A stretch of 11,660 nucleotides of DNA, from the NCBI GenBank assembly GCA_009704445.1, contig WLED01000032.1, positions 1-11,660 on the forward strand, written 5' to 3'. The notes beneath the pieces are model-generated. The model searched no databases. It saw only the letters and a program-made list of their open reading frames with translations, and was not told where the DNA came from. The position numbers were made by a program, and so were the translations under genes. Of this stretch, positions 7,351 to 11,660 are shown piece after piece; position 1 is the stretch's first letter, and each line of letters opens with the position of its first letter. The stretch is from Actinomycetota bacterium. GTDB taxonomy: Bacteria > Actinomycetota > Actinomycetes > Nanopelagicales > Nanopelagicaceae.

Positions 7351-7981
7351 CTAACAACGATTTAACTGGACGAAGCGACCTCTCATTAATTGAAAGATCG
7401 GCAGCAGTTGCAACAATTGGCTTTGCGTTGAAAGCTATACTCAGTCCTGCAATAGCCATCATGTCCAAATCATTAGCACCATCGCCTATTGCTACAGTGT
7501 TTTCAAGCAGTACATCAGACAAACGGGCAAATTCTTTGAGAGCTTCGGCCTTTGCCGCTCGATCAATGATAGTTCCAGTTATCCCACCTGTAAGCACTCC
7601 ATCATTAATTTCTAAAACATTAGCTCTAAAGTACTTAATGGACAGTTGCGAAACGATAGGTTCAATTATTTGCACAAAACCCCCTGAAACCAGAGAGACA
7701 CTGTGTCCGAGTCCATGAAGCAGATCAACTAATTCAACGGCACCGTCGGTTAATACAATTTCATTTCGAACTTCATCTAGCACCTGTATTGGCAGCCCCT
7801 TTAGCAGTCCAACTCTTTTCTTAAGGCTCTCTGCAAAATCGATCTCACCATTCATGGCTGAATTAGTTATCTGGGCGACCTCGGCTAGGACCCCGGCCTT
7901 CGCAGCAAGAAGATCAATAGCCTCTTGCTCAATAAAAGTAGAGTCAACATCGAACTGAACAAGCATTTTTTGTCTAGTCAT
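7343..7981 (-). CDS. serB: phosphoserine phosphatase, catalytic HAD unit
   Basis: Last step of serine synthesis: removes phosphate from phosphoserine. The 212 residues form a complete HAD-type SerB catalytic domain: motif I FDVDST with nucleophile Asp11 and Asp13, SerB-specific cap EIDFAESLKKRVGLLKGLP (46-64), motif II SGGF with Ser99, motif III Lys144, and GDGANDLDMM with Asp167 and Asp171, then GIAFNAKP-like SIAFNAKP. In Mycobacterium SerB2 the same domain follows two ACT domains in one chain; here the ACT part is a separate gene 39 bases upstream, in the same frame but divided by three stop codons. The ATG has no strong Shine-Dalgarno sequence. A TATGAT box eight bases upstream or reinitiation from the preceding gene could drive it. 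Met6 is an alternative start. Confidence 0.93.
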   Translation of the reverse strand: MTRQKMLVQFDVDSTFIEQEAIDLLAAKAGVLAEVAQITNSAMNGEIDFAESLKKRVGLLKGLPIQVLDEVRNEIVLTDGAVELVDLLHGLGHSVSLVSGGFVQIIEPIVSQLSIKYFRANVLEINDGVLTGGITGTIIDRAAKAEALKEFARLSDVLLENTVAIGDGANDLDMMAIAGLSIAFNAKPIVATAADLSINERSLRPVKSLLGL

Positions 7982-8024
7982 TTTTATCCATCATATTGAC
8001 GCTTAGTTTGGCATGATATTTCAT
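7974..8024 (-). other. 16-codon micro-ORF bridging the two serB genes
   Basis: On the minus strand an ATG overlaps the stop of the ACT-domain gene (ATGA) and opens a frame encoding MKYHAKLSVNMMDKND. Its TAG stop lies just past the phosphatase ATG at 7981, overlapping the first codons of that gene. It could carry ribosomes from one gene to the next by termination and reinitiation. No protein function is proposed, and it may be chance. Confidence 0.2.
7990..7995 (-). promoter_or_regulatory. possible -10 box before the serB catalytic gene
   Basis: On the minus strand TATGAT, one mismatch from TATAAT, ends eight bases before the ATG at 7981. No -35 match is visible. It could give a near-leaderless transcript of the catalytic unit independent of the ACT gene. 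Confidence 0.3.
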
Positions 8025-8584
8025 AACTCATACACTCGTGTTTCTAAGTCGTATTCAAATTCCAAACTCGAGATGGTTGAGGTCAGAAGTGTTTGAGTAG
8101 TACCCGTAACGACAAAGAGAAATCCTGTTGGCTCACTCTGAGTTCGAGTTATCGATTCAATATTTCCATTCACGCTTACGATACCAGTAGCTAAAGTTGA
8201 CAGGATCTTCGGATGCATTTTCTTAGAAACGACATGAACACCCACCCGGCTCTTCTCAACTTTCACCAAAGATTGCAGAGAAAAAATCGTTGCGATATCA
8301 GTCTCAGATGCCTGGGCATATTGGGCTAAATCAACCTCAATCGCACTTTGATGCGCAGGGTTAAGTGTGATCAACACAGTCAGCACAAGTCGACCACTGA
8401 TAACAATTTGCTCAACATCATCAATCTGAACTGCAAAATCGGAGAGAGAATGGAACAGACCCTGAGCGATTCCGGGAGCATCTATGCCGGTGAGCAAAAT
8501 CAGGCCCGTAAAAACAGGGCTCTTTTCTGACAAATCTTCCATTAGATTGCATAGTTTATCGCGAAAGAGCTGTCGTTCATGCAT
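8021..8584 (-). CDS. tandem ACT-domain protein, detached SerB regulatory half
   Basis: A 187-residue protein matching the N-terminal regulatory half of actinobacterial SerB2. The first ACT domain (about 24-97) begins TGLILLTGIDAPGIAQGLF and continues with VEQIVISGRLVLTVLITL, close to the GMDQPGVTSALF and VEQVVIRGRLTLGVLV segments I recall from M. tuberculosis SerB2. The second (about 111-182) includes GVHVVSKKMHPKILSTLA and NGNIESITRT. ACT domains in SerB bind amino acids such as serine, so the likely role is to sense serine and act on the separately encoded phosphatase as a subunit; that is inference. There is an extra N-terminal stretch of about 20 residues, and Met15 is a possible start. 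The chain stops at EL, where the fused protein runs straight into the catalytic domain. Confidence 0.82.
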   Translation of the reverse strand: MHERQLFRDKLCNLMEDLSEKSPVFTGLILLTGIDAPGIAQGLFHSLSDFAVQIDDVEQIVISGRLVLTVLITLNPAHQSAIEVDLAQYAQASETDIATIFSLQSLVKVEKSRVGVHVVSKKMHPKILSTLATGIVSVNGNIESITRTQSEPTGFLFVVTGTTQTLLTSTISSLEFEYDLETRVYEL

Positions 8585-8629
8585 GTTTTTGCAGTAACTT
8601 AGCCAGCAAAAGCACTATGTTTTGCATCT
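8585..8629. promoter_or_regulatory. divergent promoter region with three TTTTGC half-sites
   Basis: This 45-base gap separates the ACT gene (left, minus) from the ABC gene (right, plus). It contains TTTTGC at 8587-8592, its complement GCAAAA at 8606-8611, and TTTTGC again at 8620-8625, in alternating orientation. Possible -10 boxes are TATGTT (8616-8621) for the plus strand and TAAGTT (minus, 8596-8601) for the minus strand; the third half-site overlaps the plus-strand box. This looks like an operator shared by both genes, though no regulator is recognised. Confidence 0.4.
8616..8621 (+). promoter_or_regulatory. possible -10 box of the ABC ATPase gene
   Basis: TATGTT fits TANNNT and ends eight bases before the ATG at 8630, so the transcript would be leaderless or nearly so. 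No Shine-Dalgarno sequence precedes the gene. Confidence 0.35.
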
Positions 8630-9421
8630 ATGAGCAACCAGAACGTTCTTTCACTTGACGATGTGTCTGTCGTCAGGGGAGATCACACGATTCTTGGTCC
8701 AATGAGTTTTTCAATCGCACACGGGCAACGCTGGGTCATTCTTGGACCCAATGGAGCAGGTAAATCAACACTGCTACAGATGCTTGCAACCAAGATATTT
8801 CCAACTACCGGAACGGCCAACGTTCTAGACCGCGAGTTTGGACGGATCGATCTTTTTGAACTTCGCACTCGAATAGGAATCTGCAGCTCTACTATTGCTG
8901 AGGAAATTCCTTCTGATGAAATTGTCCGAGATGTTGTATTAACCGCCGCTTATGCAATTTATGGGCGGTGGAATGAAGGCTATGACCTGTGGGATGAGTC
9001 GCGAGCAATCGCTCTTCTCACCACATTTGGAGTCCGTGAATTAGGTTCAAGGCAATATGGAACGTTAAGTGAGGGCGAGAAGAAACGAGTGCAAATTGCG
9101 CGTGCACTGATGACTGACCCTGAACTACTTTTACTTGACGAGCCTGCTGCAGGATTAGATGTTGGGGGACGGGAGGATTTGCTTGCCCGTCTAACTAGTT
9201 TTTCATCAGATCCTTTAGCACCAGCAACTGTGCTCGTTACTCATCATATTGAAGAGATTCCTGCGGGAACTACTCATGCTTTGATTCTAAAGGATGGAAA
9301 AGTTGCAGTTTCGGGTCCCATAGATCAAGTCATTACTTCTGAGCACATCTCAGCGATCTTTGAAATACCCATCAATGTTTCTACCGAGTCAGGTCGCTAT
9401 TTTGCCCGGGCAACTTTTTAA
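8630..9421 (+). CDS. stand-alone ABC transporter ATPase (COG1119/ModF-like)
   Basis: A single ABC ATPase domain of 263 residues. Walker A is GPNGAGKST (39-47), the signature LSEGEKKR (146-153), Walker B LLLLDEP (166-172) with catalytic Glu171, D-loop AGLD (174-177), and switch histidine His205 in VTHHIEEIP. The THHIEEIP form and the insert with YGRW point to the ModF/PhrA-like group (COG1119), whose members often occur without a permease; no membrane gene accompanies it. From memory, in M. tuberculosis the neighbour of serB2 (Rv3042c) is an ABC ATPase of this kind (Rv3041c), so linkage to serine phosphatase appears conserved, though here they diverge. The substrate is unknown. No signal peptide or membrane segment is present. 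Its end overlaps the start of ung. Confidence 0.88.
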   Translation: MSNQNVLSLDDVSVVRGDHTILGPMSFSIAHGQRWVILGPNGAGKSTLLQMLATKIFPTTGTANVLDREFGRIDLFELRTRIGICSSTIAEEIPSDEIVRDVVLTAAYAIYGRWNEGYDLWDESRAIALLTTFGVRELGSRQYGTLSEGEKKRVQIARALMTDPELLLLDEPAAGLDVGGREDLLARLTSFSSDPLAPATVLVTHHIEEIPAGTTHALILKDGKVAVSGPIDQVITSEHISAIFEIPINVSTESGRYFARATF

Positions 9422-10046
9422 ACAGTTACACCCAGATTGGCAAGATGCGCTGTCGGATTTAGAAACACACATTCATTCAATAGAGATGACCCTCGATCAT
9501 GCTTCAGTAACACCAGAGTTCAATAACATTTTTCGAGCACTCAGCGGATCTTTAGCAGGTATCAAGGTAGTTATTTTCGGACAAGACCCTTACCCCACAT
9601 CAGGAGTTGCCCAAGGTTTAGCTTTCTCGGCACCTTCTGATATTGAGCGCATCCCCGCCTCCCTTAGAAACATTTTTAAAGAACTGCATGACGATTTAGG
9701 AAAGCCATTAAGGAAAAACCCAGATCTTTCGGATTGGGTAGATCAAGGCGTTCTCCTTTTGAACAGAGTATTGACAACAGAGATAGGGAAGTCTTTGTCT
9801 CACACAGATGTGCAATGGGAGAAAGTCACAGATCGCGTGGCTGAAGTTCTGGGTAAAAGTGATGTTGTAGCTGTGTGCTGGGGAAAGAACGCTCAAGAGG
9901 TATCCCATTTTTTCCGAAAGGAGTGGCTCATACAATCTGCTCATCCGAGTCCACTATCGGCCTATAGAGGTTTCTTTGGGTCTCAACCATTTTCGAAAAT
10001 TAATTCAATATTAGAGAGAAATACTTTCAAACCTATTCACTGGTGA
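9402..10046 (+). CDS. ung: uracil-DNA glycosylase, family 1
   Basis: Excises uracil from DNA at the start of base-excision repair. Counting from TTG 9402 (214 residues), the catalytic loop is GQDPYPT (60-66) with catalytic Asp62; proline replaces the usual histidine after Tyr, as is common in Actinobacteria. The QGVLLLNRVLT segment and the C-terminal HPSPLSAYRGFFG loop with His181 are intact. The start is uncertain. The frame is open upstream to ATG 9375 and TTG 9360, but TTG 9402 gives the short N-terminus before HPDW that I expect for actinobacterial members and has a weak CAGGT eight bases upstream. Any choice overlaps the ABC ATPase gene (20 to 62 bases), implying co-transcription and coupling. 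Confidence 0.93.
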   Translation: MPGQLFKQLHPDWQDALSDLETHIHSIEMTLDHASVTPEFNNIFRALSGSLAGIKVVIFGQDPYPTSGVAQGLAFSAPSDIERIPASLRNIFKELHDDLGKPLRKNPDLSDWVDQGVLLLNRVLTTEIGKSLSHTDVQWEKVTDRVAEVLGKSDVVAVCWGKNAQEVSHFFRKEWLIQSAHPSPLSAYRGFFGSQPFSKINSILERNTFKPIHW

Positions 10047-10113
10047 TTTAAACGGGGAATTTTCGGAATGTTGTTCCAGAACCTTCGCTTATTTTTTGCA
10101 ATTTCTGAGAAAG

Positions 10114-10143
10114 GTAAAGGCCCCTGTTACCAGGGGCCTTTAC
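10114..10143. terminator. strong bidirectional terminator between ung and the permease gene
   Basis: Arms GTAAAGGCCCCTG (10114-10126) and CAGGGGCCTTTAC (10131-10143) form a perfect 13-base-pair stem with a TTAC loop. The two flanking genes converge on it, and each strand reads CCTTTAC followed by T-rich sequence, so it can end transcripts from both sides. The rest of the 118-base gap (10047-10164) holds a T-run near 10092-10097 but nothing else recognised. Confidence 0.85.
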
Positions 10144-10164
10144 TTACTTTATCGTTTTAGAAAG

Positions 10165-11613
10165 TTATCCGACCCATGTATTAATAGGTGAGGATAAGAA
10201 GTAGACCATGAACAATCCAGCTATCAGCCACAAGAGCCCATGAATCTCTTTACCGCGACCCTGGACCAAGCGAATCACCACGTGAGTGATGAAACCTGCA
10301 CCAATTCCAACAGTGATGTTGTAAGTGAAAGGCATCAATATGATGGTTAAGAATGCTGGAATAGCAATTCCCATGTCATCCCAATCAATGTTCTTGATCT
10401 GAGACATCATCAGGAAGCCGACGATAATCAAAGCTGGTGTTGCGGCTTCGTAAGGAATTATGTTGACGATAGGGGATAGGACAGTTGTTAGTAGGAACAG
10501 AACACCGGTAACCACGGAGGCTAGACCGGTTCTTGCACCTTCACCTACACCCGAAGCTGATTCGATGTATGACGTATTGGATGAAACTCCAGCGGCGCCA
10601 CCTGCGGCGGCAGCAACAGAGTCAACGAGCAAAATGCGGCTTGCATTAGGCACATTTCCATCCTTGTCGATCAACTTAGCTTCATGACCAATTGCAGTCA
10701 TTGTTCCCATAGTGTCAAAGAAGTCAGCTAGCAATAGCGTAAAGACGAGCAACGCAGCTGCAATAAAGCCAATCTTTGAGAATGAACCAAAGAGATTGAA
10801 TTGACCCAATAGATCGAAATTCGGTGTCGCAACAACCTCTGAAGGGATTGCAGGAACATTAAGCCCCCAACCCTTTGGATTAATAAAATCTTTACCATCT
10901 GCGGTGAACGCACCTGGAATGTAGTTAGTACCAACCTTGAATGTTCGCTCGATGATGATTGAAAGAATTGTTGCGACCGCGATTCCGATAAGAAGCGCGC
11001 CTTTAACTTTCTTAACCATGAGAACTACCATTAGGAAGAAGCCGACGATGAAGACGATGATCGGCCAACCGATGAGTGATTTTCCATCACCTAGAGTTAC
11101 AGGCACAGGACCAACGTTGGTTCTGCGAACAAAACCTGCATCAACGAAGCCAATCAAGGCAATGAACAGTCCAATACCGACTGAAATTGCAACCTTGAGT
11201 TGAGCAGGGATTGCTTTAAAAACAGCTGTTCTAAAGCCCGTAAGAACTAGAACGAGAATGATGAGACCTTCTAGTACAACTAGTCCCATCGCATCGGCCC
11301 ATGTCATCTGTGATGCAATTGCATATGCAACGAATGTGTTGAGGCCTAACCCGGTAGCTATTGCTAGTGGATAATTTGCAACAACGCCCATAAGCAATGT
11401 CATGATGCCCGCTACTAATGCAGTGGCAGCAGCAATCTTTGCCATGCCACCTTCTCCACCGAGGAAATCACCGTTTACATCCGTGGCGCCGCCAAGAATG
11501 ATTGGATTGAGTACAACTATGTAAGCCATCGTGAAGAATGTGACGACTCCGCCACGTACTTCACGACTGATTGTCGATCCGCGTTCACTGATTTTAAAGA
11601 ATGAATCCAGCAT
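10165..11613 (-). CDS. NCS2-type purine permease (AzgA/PbuG-like)
   Basis: Inner-membrane permease, probably importing hypoxanthine, guanine or adenine with protons. The 482-residue protein is almost wholly hydrophobic with about a dozen membrane segments and no signal peptide. Hallmarks of the AzgA-like branch (COG2252) are visible: EVRGGVVTFFTMAYIVVLNP (residues 18-37), ATGLGLNTFVAY (86-97), ADFFDTMGTMTAIG (296-309) and the SNTSYIESASGVGEGARTGL stretch (344-363). A long polar loop lies at about 225-275. The start is well supported by AGAAAGGTG seven bases upstream of the ATG. It faces ung across a shared terminator and stands alone at the right of the window. Which purine it prefers cannot be told from sequence. 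Confidence 0.93.
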   Translation of the reverse strand: MLDSFFKISERGSTISREVRGGVVTFFTMAYIVVLNPIILGGATDVNGDFLGGEGGMAKIAAATALVAGIMTLLMGVVANYPLAIATGLGLNTFVAYAIASQMTWADAMGLVVLEGLIILVLVLTGFRTAVFKAIPAQLKVAISVGIGLFIALIGFVDAGFVRRTNVGPVPVTLGDGKSLIGWPIIVFIVGFFLMVVLMVKKVKGALLIGIAVATILSIIIERTFKVGTNYIPGAFTADGKDFINPKGWGLNVPAIPSEVVATPNFDLLGQFNLFGSFSKIGFIAAALLVFTLLLADFFDTMGTMTAIGHEAKLIDKDGNVPNASRILLVDSVAAAAGGAAGVSSNTSYIESASGVGEGARTGLASVVTGVLFLLTTVLSPIVNIIPYEAATPALIIVGFLMMSQIKNIDWDDMGIAIPAFLTIILMPFTYNITVGIGAGFITHVVIRLVQGRGKEIHGLLWLIAGLFMVYFLSSPINTWVG

Positions 11614-11618
11614 GAATT

Positions 11619-11627
11619 CACCTTTCT
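11619..11627 (-). promoter_or_regulatory. strong Shine-Dalgarno sequence of the permease gene
   Basis: On the minus strand AGAAAGGTG is nearly fully complementary to the 16S rRNA tail; the AAAGG core ends seven bases from the ATG at 11613. It is the best ribosome binding site in the window and shows that this organism uses both leadered and apparently leaderless starts. Confidence 0.8.
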
Positions 11628-11639
11628 GTTTTGGTATCG

Positions 11640-11656
11640 GGGGTGTTTGCGACCCC
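11640..11656 (-). other. leader hairpin upstream of the permease gene
   Basis: On the minus strand GGGGT (11656-11652) pairs with ACCCC (11644-11640) around a seven-base loop, 26 bases before the start codon. No T-run follows, so it is not a standard terminator. It may be part of a leader structure cut off by the window edge, or chance. Confidence 0.25.
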
Positions 11657-11660
11657 GTGT

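Noticed and set aside
7428..7718. Plus-strand open frame of 96 codons opposite the serB catalytic gene
   Set aside because: Antisense to the SerB motifs, which are clearly real; no ribosome binding site or recognisable protein.
7982..8023. Sequencing error or frameshift as the cause of the serB split
   Set aside because: Both halves are in the same frame and three separate stop codons lie between them, so one base change or indel would not restore a fused protein.
10060..10081. GTTCCAGAAC palindrome near the end of ung as a LexA (SOS) site
   Set aside because: The half-sites are separated by two bases rather than the four expected in actinobacterial SOS boxes, and it lies downstream of ung, not in a promoter.
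10460..11203. Plus-strand open frames (10460-10687 and 10937-11203) opposite the permease gene
   Set aside because: Antisense to conserved membrane segments, with low-complexity translations; shadow frames.
11640..11656. Leader hairpin called as a named purine riboswitch or an intrinsic terminator
   Set aside because: No recognisable riboswitch core is visible in the 47 bases available and no T-run follows the stem.
1..11660. Mobile element, CRISPR array, tRNA/rRNA gene or defence system
   Set aside because: Genes are contiguous conserved housekeeping genes with short gaps; no transposase, terminal repeats, spaced direct repeats or cloverleaf sequence was seen.

Overview
This window is a gene-dense piece of a bacterial chromosome, almost certainly from an actinobacterium with unusually AT-rich DNA. 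The evidence is the PriA with a decayed helicase core typical of Actinobacteria, an actinobacterial-style HisE and long-form HisG, a uracil-DNA glycosylase with GQDPYPT instead of GQDPYH, and start signals that look like leaderless actinobacterial promoters. By eye the base composition is in the low-to-mid 40s % GC. With very short intergenic gaps, this suggests a streamlined freshwater planktonic actinobacterium (acI / Nanopelagicales type); that placement is inference.

Bases 1-6171 hold a tightly packed plus-strand housekeeping run: metK (3' part), priA, def, fmt, rsmB, rpe. These make S-adenosylmethionine, restart replication, deformylate new proteins, formylate the initiator tRNA, methylate 16S rRNA, and run the pentose phosphate epimerase step. 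Neighbours overlap or are separated by at most 20 bases. Bases 6217-7335 hold hisE and hisG, the second and first steps of histidine synthesis. Bases 7343-8584 (minus strand) hold a phosphoserine phosphatase whose ACT regulatory part and catalytic part lie on two separate reading frames, although many actinobacteria carry them fused as SerB2. Diverging from it, bases 8630-10046 (plus) hold a stand-alone ABC ATPase overlapping ung. A strong bidirectional terminator then separates these from a convergent NCS2-type purine permease (10165-11613, minus).

The content is mostly conserved housekeeping, and I see no mobile element, CRISPR array, tRNA or rRNA. The points most worth a second look are the split serB with a 16-codon micro-ORF bridging the two halves, three alternating TTTTGC/GCAAAA half-sites in the 45-base divergent promoter between the serine gene and the ABC gene, and TANNNT boxes at the same distance from the start codon of def, rpe and hisE, which suggest internal leaderless promoters. 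A cluster of small inverted repeats in the priA linker is a weaker observation.
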